Shown in pieces: positions 34,517 to 43,218 of a stretch of DNA of 57,401 bases. Numbering within the stretch: the first letter of the stretch is position 1; every line of letters starts with the position of its first letter. Location of the stretch: assembly GCA_964497615.1 (NCBI GenBank), contig CAZCEC010000040.1:1-57401 (forward strand), given 5' to 3'. Position numbers and translations under genes: made by a program. The notes under the pieces are model-generated. The model did no database searches and was not told the origin of the DNA. It was given only the letters and a program-made list of their open reading frames with translations. Source of the stretch: CAZCEC01 sp964497615. GTDB lineage: Bacteria; Chloroflexota; Anaerolineae; Anaerolineales; UBA6663.

Positions 34517-34926
34517 TCTGGCATTGGATCGTGCCTCTTGCAGGTGGGCCCAACTGGCTTTTCCGGCAATTTTCGCGGCATCGCATGCTATTCCATTCCG
34601 ACCTTACTCGTTGGACCTGGCAAGCCCACCAGATAGAACTCAGCACCGGTGGCCTGGACACGAATTGTCTGTTGTTGCAGGCCAACGGCGTTGTCTCGAT
34701 TGCAGGAGTAGTGTGGTTCTTCAATCCACCCGTAACTCACTTCGAGGATGAAACGAGGAGCCTACTCTGCACATCTGGCCCTACACTTCATACCGTAACG
34801 ACATTCCATCGTTTGTCGGCCCAGTATTTTTTTGTTGCTGATTGCTGGAACTGGAAGCCTCCCTGACATGCACTTCCTCTCTTCATGTGCCGTGCTGCCT
34901 ATGCCTGAGGAATTTCAGGGCGGGTT

Positions 34927-34985
34927 TTGACAACTGTGAAACGGTACCCCCGCATCATGATCCGCGCGGGGGCCCGTCTCACAGT
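34927..34985 (+). promoter_or_regulatory. Promoter-like box and nested hairpin in the XRE leader
   Basis: TTGACA at 34927-34932 is directly followed by a nested inverted repeat: ACTGTGA (34933-34939) with TCACAGT (34979-34985), and CCCCCGC (34947-34953) with GCGGGGG (34966-34972). The structure lies 29 bp before the XRE start and could be its self-regulated operator. Confidence 0.45.
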
Positions 34986-35014
34986 CACTTCATCTTCGCC
35001 GGGGTGATACTGCC

Positions 35015-35296
35015 ATGACGACTTTTCACGAACGCCTTGAAGACCTGCGCAAGCGTTCCGGGCTTAGCTATGAACTGCTCGCGATTCGGTCTGGCTCGAA
35101 TTCCAGCTATGTCTGGCATCTCTGCCAGGGCAAACGTAAACCTAGTCGCGACTATATCTGGCGCCTGTCGCTTGCCCTGGGGCTTGACCTTGAGCAGACG
35201 GATGACTTGCTCGCCCTCGCTGGCCTCTTGCCCCTGGTAGGCGATCCAGCTTCAGACCGCGTCGTTCGAAGTTATCCAGTGGGCTCCGCCGCCTGA
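35015..35296 (+). CDS. XRE-family HTH regulator
   Basis: A 93-residue protein with one HTH_3 domain: LEDLRKRSGLSYELLAIRSG and SSYVWHLCQGKRKPSRDYIW (about 8-50), then a hydrophobic tail. Such small repressors often control excision or transfer of ICEs. GGGGTGAT precedes ATG 35015. Its last 155 bp overlap the antisense 3' end of the integrase gene. Confidence 0.82.
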   Translation: MTTFHERLEDLRKRSGLSYELLAIRSGSNSSYVWHLCQGKRKPSRDYIWRLSLALGLDLEQTDDLLALAGLLPLVGDPASDRVVRSYPVGSAA

Positions 35297-36239
35297 TTTC
35301 GACACTGCCCTGCGCCAGGTGGTGCGCCAGATGCGTGTAGCGTCGCACCATCTCCAGACTGGTGTGCCCAAGCAGTTCCTGGAGCTCAAACACGTTGCCG
35401 TTATTCAGCAAGTAGTGGGTGGCGAAGGTGTGGCGCAGCAGGTGCCAGTGCAGCCGCTTGACTCCTGCTCTGTCCCGCGCATGTTTCAGAATGGTCTGTG
35501 CTCCTCCGAACGTCAGCGCTTCTCCATCCAGGGACTGGAAGAACTCCGGGCATTCCCTGTTGCGGTGTAGATTGTCATATCGCAGTAGAAGGTGCTGCGT
35601 CCGGTTGCCAAACGAGACGTATCGCTCCTTGTCGCCCTTGCCCCAGACCTTGGCCCGGAACCGCTCAATCTCCAGGTCTGCGGCCTGCAAACCGACCAAC
35701 TCTGACACCCGCACGCCAGTATCCAGTGCGAAAGCGAACATCGCCTGCCAGCGCAGCCCGAACTGTGTATCAGGGTTGTAGACCCCAAACAGCTTCTCCA
35801 CCTCATCCTTGTCCAGCACCTCAACGAGCGGCCGCGGCAGCTTGGGCAGCTTGAGGTCGCGAAAGGGGTCTTCCAATCCCTGCTGGACAAGCCACGTCCC
35901 AAACGCCCGCAACGTTCGAACTTCACGATGGATGGTGAACGGCGATAATTTGCGCGCCTCCTTAGGCCTCAACGGGTGATCTTCATAGGTCGTTTCTTGC
36001 TGCATTCGGCCGGTGATGTAGGCGCGGGCCAGGTCGGGCGTGACTTCGGTCAGCCTTAGCTGGCCTTTTCCAGACGACAGGGCGCGTTCAAAGCCCTTCA
36101 GGAAGATACTGTACAACTTGATGGTTCGGTCGGACAGGTTCCGCAGTCGGAGATCAGCCAGGTATTCACTGACGATCAATTCCAACGGCGTGTTGCGGCG
36201 CTTCTTGGCGAGATAGTTGCTCATGGTTTTCGTGGTCAT
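35142..36239 (-). CDS. Tyrosine recombinase (integrase)
   Basis: Tyrosine recombinases integrate and excise mobile elements. The 365-residue protein has the SAM-like N-terminal domain (about 20-140) and the catalytic domain with Arg in TGVRVSELVGL (about 176), HLLRHTFATHYL (HxxR, about 262-273), LGHTSLEMVRRYTHL (His about 289, nucleophile Tyr about 299). All catalytic residues are present. A basic tail of about 60 residues follows the Tyr and overlaps the XRE gene. It stands beside the 3' end of tRNA-Gly, the classical place for an element integrase. Confidence 0.95.
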   Translation of the reverse strand: MTTKTMSNYLAKKRRNTPLELIVSEYLADLRLRNLSDRTIKLYSIFLKGFERALSSGKGQLRLTEVTPDLARAYITGRMQQETTYEDHPLRPKEARKLSPFTIHREVRTLRAFGTWLVQQGLEDPFRDLKLPKLPRPLVEVLDKDEVEKLFGVYNPDTQFGLRWQAMFAFALDTGVRVSELVGLQAADLEIERFRAKVWGKGDKERYVSFGNRTQHLLLRYDNLHRNRECPEFFQSLDGEALTFGGAQTILKHARDRAGVKRLHWHLLRHTFATHYLLNNGNVFELQELLGHTSLEMVRRYTHLAHHLAQGSVEIRRRSPLDNFERRGLKLDRLPGARGQRGRASHPSAQGQAPGQATGARYSRD

Positions 36240-36460
36240 CAGTCTACGCTCCCACCGTTACGGTGTCCATTGTCTGGTATTTACTCTCATTTGCTGACGC
36301 TTGCTGGCATTGCACTACCATTTCACTCAGGAACGCCATGCGAGGCTGTTAGTCACAACGGAGGCCCCCTGGCTATTAGCCACAAAAGCCAACGGCGACT
36401 AACTACCACGTGCAAAACGCGTGGTAATTGGTCGCCGTTAGAAGTGGCTGTTAGTCGTAG
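36240..36460. other. Putative attachment (att) region with integrase arm-type repeats
   Basis: The 221 bp between the integrase start and the tRNA 3' end hold repeats of GGCTGTTAGTC: 36344-36354 and 36446-36456, a variant GGCTATTAGCC at 36371-36381 and an inverted copy in 36391-36404. A 24-bp imperfect inverted repeat (36389-36412 with 36418-36441, 20 of 24 matching) overlaps them. Repeats of this kind bind tyrosine recombinase arms or form the core. No gene is supported here. Confidence 0.6.
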
Positions 36461-36532
36461 AGCGGGTGGCGGGATTCGAACCCGCGCATAGCAGCTTGGA
36501 AGGCTGCCGCCTTACCACTTGGCCACACCCGC
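36461..36532 (-). tRNA. tRNA-Gly(UCC)
   Basis: The minus strand folds as a complete cloverleaf: acceptor GCGGGTG with CACCCGC, anticodon stem GCAGC/GCTGC around CTTCCAA (anticodon TCC, so Gly GGA codons), and T arm GCGGG TTCGAAT CCCGC. The discriminator is T at 36461 on the minus strand; CCA is not encoded. Its 3' end faces the integrase. Confidence 0.95.
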
Positions 36533-36580
36533 GGACCCCGCTATTCTACCCCATCATCCAGCCCGGCGCGCCGCACCGTC

Positions 36581-37627
36581 TCACCCGCCGGAATAATCCA
36601 GCGCAAACACTGGCCGCGCCTCGCCCGTCACCAGGCCCCGAAAGTTGCGCAGCGTCTGCCGCGCCCCAAACCCGAACTCGGCCAGCGCGTCAAAATCAGC
36701 ATCCGCCAGCGCGCCCAACTGGCGCAGAATTTCCAGCGCCGCCAACTGCGACGCCCGCCCGGCGCCATCGGCCACCTTCAGCGCCACACCCAGCGCCGGC
36801 GAGCCCGGCCGCAGCGCATTCGGCGCCAACCCCATCGCCTGGTAGCCGTCGGCGCCGCCCTTAAGCACCAATTGGCCCGGCCGCCGCCGCATCACCTCCG
36901 TATCAAAACCGCCCGGCCCGCTGATCATCTCCGGATAGGCCGTCATCGCGTAAAAAATCGTGCGCAGTGCGTTGGCGCGGCGGTGCGCCAACCGGGCCGG
37001 GTCAGCCAGCCGGGCATAGGCCGCGGCCGCGCTCACCAGAGGCACGGCGAAATTGGGCGCCGAACAGCCGTCCGTGCCCACCACCACCTCCCCCGGCGGC
37101 AGCCCGCACATCTCCGCAAACGTCTCCAAAATCAACTGCTGCGCCGGATGGCGCGGATTGACGTAGTCCTCCAGGGGCCAGCCGTGATGCCGGGCCAGCA
37201 CCAGCATCCCGCTGTGCTTGCCGGAGCAATTATGCCGGTTGGCCGTGCACGCCTGCCCCGCCAGCGCCAGCCGCAGCCCGGTGGCCGCGTCGCCCGGCTC
37301 GTGCACCCCGCACAGCAAGTTGTGCTCGCCCGCGCCCACCCGCGCCTGGATCGCCGCCGCCGTGTCGGCATGCATATCCATGCCGCGGTGCGAGGCGCAC
37401 GTCAGCGCCATCTCGCGCGGCGTCAGCCCAAACGCCTCCGCCGCGCCCGTCTCCACCATCGGCAGCGCCTGGAACGGCTTCGCGCTCGACCGCAAAAACG
37501 CGACCAGATACGGGTCCCCGTAACTGGCCACCAGCCGGCCGTGCGCGTCGGCCACCGCCAGCGCGCCAAAGTGCGCCGACTCCACGATGCCCCCGCGCGT
37601 CAGTTCAACTAGCAGCCGGTACGGCAT
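36581..37627 (-). CDS. L-asparaginase II family protein
   Basis: PF06089-type asparaginases (AnsA-like, L-asparaginase II) hydrolyse asparagine. The 348-residue protein has the family landmarks YLVAFLRSSAKPFQALPMVE, LTCASHRGMDMH, NCSGKHSGMLVLARHHGWPL and GTDGCSAPNFAVPL. It begins at ATG 37627, which shares its A with the TGA of the upstream MBL gene (TGATG), so the two are translated together. A GTG at 37630 is the other choice. It is the first chromosomal gene right of the tRNA. Confidence 0.92.
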   Translation of the reverse strand: MPYRLLVELTRGGIVESAHFGALAVADAHGRLVASYGDPYLVAFLRSSAKPFQALPMVETGAAEAFGLTPREMALTCASHRGMDMHADTAAAIQARVGAGEHNLLCGVHEPGDAATGLRLALAGQACTANRHNCSGKHSGMLVLARHHGWPLEDYVNPRHPAQQLILETFAEMCGLPPGEVVVGTDGCSAPNFAVPLVSAAAAYARLADPARLAHRRANALRTIFYAMTAYPEMISGPGGFDTEVMRRRPGQLVLKGGADGYQAMGLAPNALRPGSPALGVALKVADGAGRASQLAALEILRQLGALADADFDALAEFGFGARQTLRNFRGLVTGEARPVFALDYSGG

Positions 37628-38466
37628 CACTTGCGCCCGGTCCGCGCCTCGTACACACTCTCCAGCCCGGCGCGCAGCCGGCGCGTATAGTGCTCGCGCA
37701 GCGAGGCTGGCACGCTGAACTGGCCCAGCAGGCTCTCGGCCAGCGCCCCCGCGTCGGCGCGCGTCTTCTTGCCCCGCGCCAGCGCGTCCAGCCGGCGGCG
37801 CACCAGCTTAAGAAAGCTCTCCATCGGTCTCACGCCCGCCTTGTGCGTGGGGCCGCCCCGCCCCGGCACAATCACCTGCGCCGGATAGCGCGCCTTGCGC
37901 AGGTCGGCCAGGTTCGCCAGCCACGCGTCCAGGTCGGCCTCCGCCAGAGGCGGCGGCGCCCCCACCGTCAGCGTGTCGCCCGTAAACACAATCCGCTCCC
38001 TCGGCAGCTCCACCCACATGCCGCCTGGCGTCTGGCCCGGCCGCGCCACCAGGTGGATCTCCGGCCCGTCCAGCGCCAGCCGCATGCGCCCGCTGAAGGT
38101 GATCAGCGGCGTCACCAGCCGCACCCCGGCCACCTCCGCCGCCAGGTCGGCATCCGCCCCCGCCTCACTCGCGCCAGCCTTGAACACCTCCGGCAGCTGC
38201 TGCAGGCGCTCGGCCGCCGCCTCATGCGCAATCACCGGCGCCTCCATCACCTGGTTCCCCAGCACCCGGTCGCGGTGATGGTCGAGATTGATCACGTACT
38301 GCACCGGCCGGTCGCTCAACTGCGCCAGCTTCAGCCGCCAGCGCCGCGCATCCGCCGGGTGGGTAGGCGTGTCAATGCACACCGGCCCGGCCGGCGTGAT
38401 CACCGCCCCCACCGTCACCCCCGCAAAGCCCGCCTCCACATACACGTCCTTCGCCAGGCGCTGCAT
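37627..38466 (-). CDS. MBL-fold metallohydrolase-like protein with degenerate metal motif
   Basis: A 279-residue protein with the metallo-beta-lactamase fold: AVITPAGPVCIDTPTHPADA, VINLDHHRDRVLGNQ, GQTPGGMWV, IVFTGDTLTVGAPP and VIVPGRGGP. In place of the canonical HxHxDH it has DHHRDR, so the first His and the last His of the motif are replaced. The GDT and PG-GP segments are intact. The fold is clear; activity is uncertain. It is translationally coupled with the asparaginase. Confidence 0.82.
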   Translation of the reverse strand: MQRLAKDVYVEAGFAGVTVGAVITPAGPVCIDTPTHPADARRWRLKLAQLSDRPVQYVINLDHHRDRVLGNQVMEAPVIAHEAAAERLQQLPEVFKAGASEAGADADLAAEVAGVRLVTPLITFSGRMRLALDGPEIHLVARPGQTPGGMWVELPRERIVFTGDTLTVGAPPPLAEADLDAWLANLADLRKARYPAQVIVPGRGGPTHKAGVRPMESFLKLVRRRLDALARGKKTRADAGALAESLLGQFSVPASLREHYTRRLRAGLESVYEARTGRK

Positions 38467-38475
38467 AGCCCTCCG

Positions 38476-41088
38476 CTAGCTATTCTTCAACGACAACGGC
38501 GCGCGCAGCTCCGAAGTCGTGGCAATCGGCAGCGTGAAGCTGAAAGCCGCCCCGCGCCGCACCGAATTCTCCACCCAGATGGTCCCCCCGTGCGCCTCCA
38601 CCGCCAGCTTGCAGAAGGCCAGCCCCAGCCCCAGCCCCTTGGGCGCGGACTCGCGCTGCACCCGGCGGAATTTCTCAAAGATGCGCTGCTGCTCGCCGGC
38701 CGGCACCCCCGGCCCGGTATCGCGCACCCGCAGGGTCACCAGGTTCTGCGCTTGCTTGGCGCTCACGCTGATCTGGCCGCCCTGCGGCGTGTACTTGAGC
38801 GCATTGTCCAGCAGGTTGACCACCACCCGCCGGATCAGGTCGGCGTCGGCCGCCGCCGTGGGCAGCTCCGGCGCCACCGACAAGCGCACCCGGATGGACT
38901 TGGCCGCGGCCATGGGCTGCACCTGCTCCACTGCCTCGCGCAGCAGCGGCTCCAGCTCCACCGGCTGCCGCTGCAGTTCCAGCTCGCCCGCTTCCATCCG
39001 GCGCAGGTCCAGCAGCGAATCCACCAGCCGCGACAGGCGCTCCGCCGAGCGCGTCGCAATCGTCACCAGCGAGGCGGTCATTTCGCGGTCGTCTTCCGGC
39101 GCGCTGTGCAGCAGGTCCAGCGACGAGATGATGTTGCCCAGCGGGCTGCGCAGGTCGTGCACCACCATGCTCATCAGGTCGTCCCGCAGCTCCTCCAACG
39201 CCAGCTTGTCCGACAGGTCGTGCTGGATCCAATAGATGAACTTCTGCCGGCCGCGCTGGATCAGCTTGGCGTGCACTTCTACCGGCACCTCGTCCCCGTC
39301 CCGGCTGGTGATCCGCGTCTCGTAGCTGATGGGCTCGCCGCTCAACAGCGGCGCAAACCGCCCGGCGGCCAGCGAATCGGTGCGCACCCGGTGCAGTTGC
39401 GTCACCCGCAGCCCCAGCAGTTCGGCGCGCGGATAGCCGAAGAACTTCACCGCGCTGCGATTGGCGTCCGTCACTTCGCCGTCCAGGTTGGTAATCAGGA
39501 TGGCGTCCAGGCTGTCCTCAAACAGCCCCACAAAGCGGCTCTCCGCCGCCTGGATCTCGGCCACGCGCCGCGCCTGGACAATGGCCGTCCCCGCCAGCGA
39601 CGCCAGGCTGTCTAGCAGGTGCAGGGTCTCCGGGTCGAACACCCCGCTGGCCGGGTTGACCACTTCGATCACGCCGATGGCCCGGTCGTCCAGCCGCACT
39701 GGCACGCACGCCAGCGCCCGGGTCACAAACCCGCTTTCGTCGTCCAGCCCCTTGAAGAACCGCTCATCGGCGCGCACATCCGGCACGATGATGGGCTCGT
39801 TGTGCTCGGCCACCCAGCCCGCAATCCCGGCCCCCAGTTGGATGGACGCCCCGCGCAAGGCCTCCGCCGTCGGTCCCACCACTTCCTTGAACACCAGGGT
39901 GGGGCCCTGCACCAGCGCCAGCGACGCCCCCTCCATGCCCAGCCAGTCCTTGGCATACTGCGCCACCAGCCGCAGCACCTCGTCCAGGTCAAAGGTGCCG
40001 TTGATGGCCTGCGCCGTGGTCGCCAGTGCCCGCAGCCCGTAAGCCCGGCGCTCGCTGTCGGCGAACAGACGCGCATTGAGCACGGCCACCGCCGCCTGCT
40101 CGGCAAAGGCGGCCACCAGTTGCCCGTCGGCCAGGCTGTAGGCCCCCGGCTGGCGGCTGTCCACCGCCAGCAGCCCAATCACCTCATCGCGGGTGATCAG
40201 CGGCGCGCCGATCCAGGCGCGGATGTTGCCGGTCTCCACCACCTTCGCCGGCAGCCACTCCGCCGAGCGCTGCACGTCATCCAGCACCACCGCCCGCCGC
40301 TCGCCCACCACCCGCGCCGAGACGCCCTGCCGCGCATCAAACGTCACCCGCAGCACCGCCGCCTGGTCGGCGAACCCGCGCGCCGCCGAGACGATCAGCC
40401 GGTCGCCGCGCTTGAGCAGAATCGAGGCGCTGTCATAAGCGATCACCCGCCCCAACTGCTCCAGCACCAGGGGCAGCACCGCGTCCAGGTCGAGCGTGGC
40501 ATTGATGATGCGGGCGACCTCGCGCAGGGTGTTGCTCACCTCCCGCCCGCGGCGCTCGGCCGCCAACAGGTTGGCGTTTTCAATGGCGATGCCGGCCTGA
40601 GCCGCGATAGCCGACACCACGGCCAGGTCGTCGGGCGTAAACGAGCCGTGCGGCAGGCGACCCACCGTCAGCACCCCCACCACCTGCTCGCCCCCCATCA
40701 CCGGCGCCACGATGGCGGCCCGCGTCTCCATCATCGAGTTTTCCAGCGGCTGAAACCAGCGCGGGTCCGCGGAAGTATTCGGAACGTAGATCGCTTCGCG
40801 CTGTTCCGCCACCCAGCCCGCCATTCCATGCGCCAGGGCCTCGGCCAGCAGCGGGGCCGGGGCAGGGTGAAACCGGCCATCGGTGAGCAGAACCGCATGC
40901 CGTAGCTGCCGCCGCTCATCCAGCACCATCAGGCTGCCGGTGTGGGCGGGCAGGCTCTCCACCGTCAATTGCAGCAGGCGCGGCAGCAGGTCGGCCAGGT
41001 CCTGGCGGCTGGATATTTCCCGGCTGACCTGGTACAGCAGCGCCAACCGGCTGGGTTCGTGGTCCTGGCGCTCGGACGAATCGGCCAT
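38476..41088 (-). CDS. Multi-GAF/PAS sensor histidine kinase
   Basis: The 870-residue protein has no membrane segment. Domain order: GAF (about 20-165), GAF (about 185-335), GAF (about 350-500), PAS (about 512-630, with FVGLFEDSLDAILITNLDGE), HisKA with phosphorylated His in VVHDLRSPLGNI (about 642), and HATPase with NLLDNALKYTPQ (about 757), RDTGPGVP and GLGLGLAFCKLAVEAHGG. It is a cytosolic sensor kinase, probably for small molecules or redox. No response regulator is adjacent. The antisense frame of 641 codons over this gene is a shadow. Confidence 0.95.
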   Translation of the reverse strand: MADSSERQDHEPSRLALLYQVSREISSRQDLADLLPRLLQLTVESLPAHTGSLMVLDERRQLRHAVLLTDGRFHPAPAPLLAEALAHGMAGWVAEQREAIYVPNTSADPRWFQPLENSMMETRAAIVAPVMGGEQVVGVLTVGRLPHGSFTPDDLAVVSAIAAQAGIAIENANLLAAERRGREVSNTLREVARIINATLDLDAVLPLVLEQLGRVIAYDSASILLKRGDRLIVSAARGFADQAAVLRVTFDARQGVSARVVGERRAVVLDDVQRSAEWLPAKVVETGNIRAWIGAPLITRDEVIGLLAVDSRQPGAYSLADGQLVAAFAEQAAVAVLNARLFADSERRAYGLRALATTAQAINGTFDLDEVLRLVAQYAKDWLGMEGASLALVQGPTLVFKEVVGPTAEALRGASIQLGAGIAGWVAEHNEPIIVPDVRADERFFKGLDDESGFVTRALACVPVRLDDRAIGVIEVVNPASGVFDPETLHLLDSLASLAGTAIVQARRVAEIQAAESRFVGLFEDSLDAILITNLDGEVTDANRSAVKFFGYPRAELLGLRVTQLHRVRTDSLAAGRFAPLLSGEPISYETRITSRDGDEVPVEVHAKLIQRGRQKFIYWIQHDLSDKLALEELRDDLMSMVVHDLRSPLGNIISSLDLLHSAPEDDREMTASLVTIATRSAERLSRLVDSLLDLRRMEAGELELQRQPVELEPLLREAVEQVQPMAAAKSIRVRLSVAPELPTAAADADLIRRVVVNLLDNALKYTPQGGQISVSAKQAQNLVTLRVRDTGPGVPAGEQQRIFEKFRRVQRESAPKGLGLGLAFCKLAVEAHGGTIWVENSVRRGAAFSFTLPIATTSELRAPLSLKNS

Positions 41089-41169
41089 GAGCGTTATGAT
41101 AGCACAGGGAAGCGGTTGTGTTATAACTAGGTTAAGACCCGCGCGCGGCCTGGTTTACAGGGAGAAAAC

Positions 41170-41529
41170 ATGCCTAAAATCGCTCTAACCGACCTGACTC
41201 TGGTTGCCACCGACGTGCCTGCCATGGTGGCCTTCTACAATACCGTCTTTGAGGCCGGTCTAAAGCCCTGGTCCGCCTTCGGCGCCACCCTCTACCGGGG
41301 CACGCTCGGCGGCGTGGGCCTGCAAATCTGCCCCAACGAGGTGGCCGGCGTGGTCGCGCAGCAAAACCGCCACCAACTGCGTTTTCAGGTACCAAACCTG
41401 GACGCCATGCTGGCCCGCGTGCAGGCGGCGGGCGGCGCGCTGCACGGCGACCTGACCCAGGAGGGGGACAAACGGCTGGCGGCGGTGGAAGACCCGGACG
41501 GCAATACGCTGGAGTTGATCGAGGCCTAA
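41170..41529 (+). CDS. VOC/glyoxalase-fold protein
   Basis: A 119-residue single VOC domain: LTDLTLVATDVPAMVAFYNT at the start and AAVEDPDGNTLELIEA at the end, the usual beta-alpha-beta-beta-beta frame with a terminal metal-ligand Glu. GGGAGAAAAC precedes the ATG. It overlaps no gene and is divergent from the kinase. Substrate unknown. Confidence 0.85.
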   Translation: MPKIALTDLTLVATDVPAMVAFYNTVFEAGLKPWSAFGATLYRGTLGGVGLQICPNEVAGVVAQQNRHQLRFQVPNLDAMLARVQAAGGALHGDLTQEGDKRLAAVEDPDGNTLELIEA

Positions 41530-42192
41530 TCAGGCGCTCGCGCGCAGCACTTCCTCGTGGTCGAAGCGCACCACGTCCTTGCCCTGCAGCTTGTCCAGCA
41601 CCTTCTGCACGATCAGGTCCAGGTGGGCGCTATGGGCCACATAGTCCAGATCATCCGCCGGGACGGTCAGCACCGGGCACAGGCTGAACGCGTCAATCCA
41701 ACTCTCGTACAACTGGTTGAGCTGCGCCAGGTACTCCGCCGACATCTGCCGCTCGTAGTCGCGCCCGCGCCGGGTGATGCGGCGGCTCAGGGTCTGCGCC
41801 GAAGCCCGCAGATAGATCACCAGGTCGGGCGGCGGCAGGAACTCGGTCAGCACCTCGTATAACTGCCTGTAGGTGGCGTAGTCGCGCGCGCCCAGGTGGC
41901 CCTGGTCATACAGGTTGCGGGCGAAGATCTCGGCATCCTCATACACTGAGCGGTCTTGCACCACCGAGGTCGGATGATCGAGCAGTTGCCGGTGCGAGCG
42001 CAACCGGTTGGAGAGAAAAAAGATCTGGGAGTGAAAGCTCCACAGATGCATGTCCTGGTAGAAGTCGGCCAGGTACGGGTTCTCGGCCACCGCCTCGTAG
42101 AACGGCTCCCACCCCAGCCGCTCGCTCAGCATGGTCACCAGGGTGCTTTTCCCCACGCCAATGTTCCCGGCCACCGCAATAAACTTTTTCAT
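41530..42192 (-). CDS. Deoxynucleoside kinase (DRS-type)
   Basis: Deoxynucleoside kinases phosphorylate salvaged deoxynucleosides with ATP. The 220-residue protein has P-loop GNIGVGKSTL (8-17), the DRSVYEDAEIFA motif (about 81-92) and the LID RRGRDYERQMSAEYL (about 142-156). It is most like dAK/dCK-type enzymes. It follows a nucleotidyltransferase-fold gene by 3 bp and ends next to the VOC gene. Confidence 0.9.
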   Translation of the reverse strand: MKKFIAVAGNIGVGKSTLVTMLSERLGWEPFYEAVAENPYLADFYQDMHLWSFHSQIFFLSNRLRSHRQLLDHPTSVVQDRSVYEDAEIFARNLYDQGHLGARDYATYRQLYEVLTEFLPPPDLVIYLRASAQTLSRRITRRGRDYERQMSAEYLAQLNQLYESWIDAFSLCPVLTVPADDLDYVAHSAHLDLIVQKVLDKLQGKDVVRFDHEEVLRASA

Positions 42193-42195
42193 AAG

Positions 42196-43218
42196 CTACG
42201 CGCCGTTGCTCTCCGCCCACCCCTCCACCACCCCGTCCACCAGGGTCACATAATCCACCGTCTGCTGCACTCGGCCGCGGAAGCCGTCGGGATCGGCCAG
42301 CCCCAGCCCGCCCAGGAAGTCGGCCCAGCCATCTGCCGCAGCGCTGTCGCGCGGGACGTTCTGCATGCAGGCATTCCAGGTCGCCAGCATCAGCCACAGG
42401 CCCTCCGCCGCGCGGTCGGCCTCGATCAAGGCCCGAAACCCGCGCTCGTAGATCGTGCGGCGGGCTGGGTGAATCAATTCGTCCGTGGCGCTTTGCCCGG
42501 CCCGATAGGCCGCCTGCCAGCCCGCCAGCAACGCCTCGGCGCGCTCCACCGGCAGCCGGTCGCCCCCCATCAGCGCCAGGAACTCGTCGTAGAGGTCGGC
42601 CCGTCTCAGCTTCCCCGCGGCCGCTTCCAGCTTCATCACCAGCCGTCGCCCCGCCCCCGGAAAGGCCGCCAACGAGATGCCGGCATTGGCCGCGTACAGC
42701 AGCGCCTGGCACAATGCGCCGATGCTCACCGGCGCTTCCGGCTCGGCCCCCGGCAGCAGGCCAATGTGCAGGGATTCGCGCGCCCAGGCCAGGAACGTGC
42801 GCGCCCGGGCCGCCACGTATTCCGCTCGATAGAATTGTCCGCGCGCGCTGGCCTGCGCCAGCTCGAAGAAGTGCGTGGGGTCGTGCAGGAAGATAGGCTC
42901 CGCCAGCTCCGGCCCCAGCCACGGGTGCACCCGCAGGGTCTTGGGGTTATCGTAGTCGGCGCGGGCGCGATAGTGGATGTCCAATGCCACCTGGTCGGTC
43001 AGCCGCACGATCTCGCGCGCGGCGGGCGGCGGCACCCCGTCGATCAGCACCAGGTCAATGTCAGTCGCTTCGCCCAGCATGGGCTCGTTAGCAGCCACCG
43101 ACCCAATGAGATAGGCCGATATCAGGCTGGGCCGGGCCTTCATGCGCTGCTGCGCGGTGTCGCGGGCGATCTTGATGAGGGTGGCCTGCTCGATGGCGGG
43201 CCCGCGCCCCGCCGTCAC
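42196..43218 (-). CDS. Nucleotidyltransferase-fold protein between two deoxynucleoside kinases
   Basis: A 340-residue protein. Residues 35-75 hold a polymerase-beta-type motif: LIGSVAANEPMLGEATDIDL, that is GSx11DxD, the metal and nucleotide site of NTases. The rest is helical (HEPN-like size, with KLEAAAGKLRRADLYDEFL), of unknown family. GTG 43218 overlaps the kinase stop as GTGA, and the next kinase begins 3 bp after it. Context suggests a role in nucleotide salvage or nucleic-acid 3'-end modification. Confidence 0.75.
   Translation of the reverse strand: MTAGRGPAIEQATLIKIARDTAQQRMKARPSLISAYLIGSVAANEPMLGEATDIDLVLIDGVPPPAAREIVRLTDQVALDIHYRARADYDNPKTLRVHPWLGPELAEPIFLHDPTHFFELAQASARGQFYRAEYVAARARTFLAWARESLHIGLLPGAEPEAPVSIGALCQALLYAANAGISLAAFPGAGRRLVMKLEAAAGKLRRADLYDEFLALMGGDRLPVERAEALLAGWQAAYRAGQSATDELIHPARRTIYERGFRALIEADRAAEGLWLMLATWNACMQNVPRDSAAADGWADFLGGLGLADPDGFRGRVQQTVDYVTLVDGVVEGWAESNGA

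Larger units (their letters stand above)
34334..35014. other. Gene-poor region between radC and the XRE gene
   Basis: About 680 bp of lower GC. Several short frames are open, the longest on the plus strand at 34393-34866 (157 codons), but codon use and residue composition do not support a gene and two other frames are open in the same place. It contains the 174-bp inverted-repeat element at 34343-34516 and the structured leader at 34927-34985. Confidence 0.6.

Noticed and set aside
34393..34866. Possible 157-residue gene right of radC
   Set aside because: It begins inside the inverted-repeat element, other frames are open in the same place, and no motif or Shine-Dalgarno supports it.
1..36460. 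Relaxase or VirD4 coupling protein
   Set aside because: No gene with a relaxase HUH/Tyr motif or a second FtsK/TraG-type ATPase was recognised, so conjugation remains unproven.
36270..36491. Small frame across the att region and tRNA
   Set aside because: It reads through the tRNA-Gly gene and the att repeats and has no protein-like features.
37690..39615. Open frame of 641 codons on the plus strand
   Set aside because: It is antisense to the MBL-fold and histidine-kinase genes, rich in Arg, His and Gln with no domain, and arises from the high GC of the real genes.
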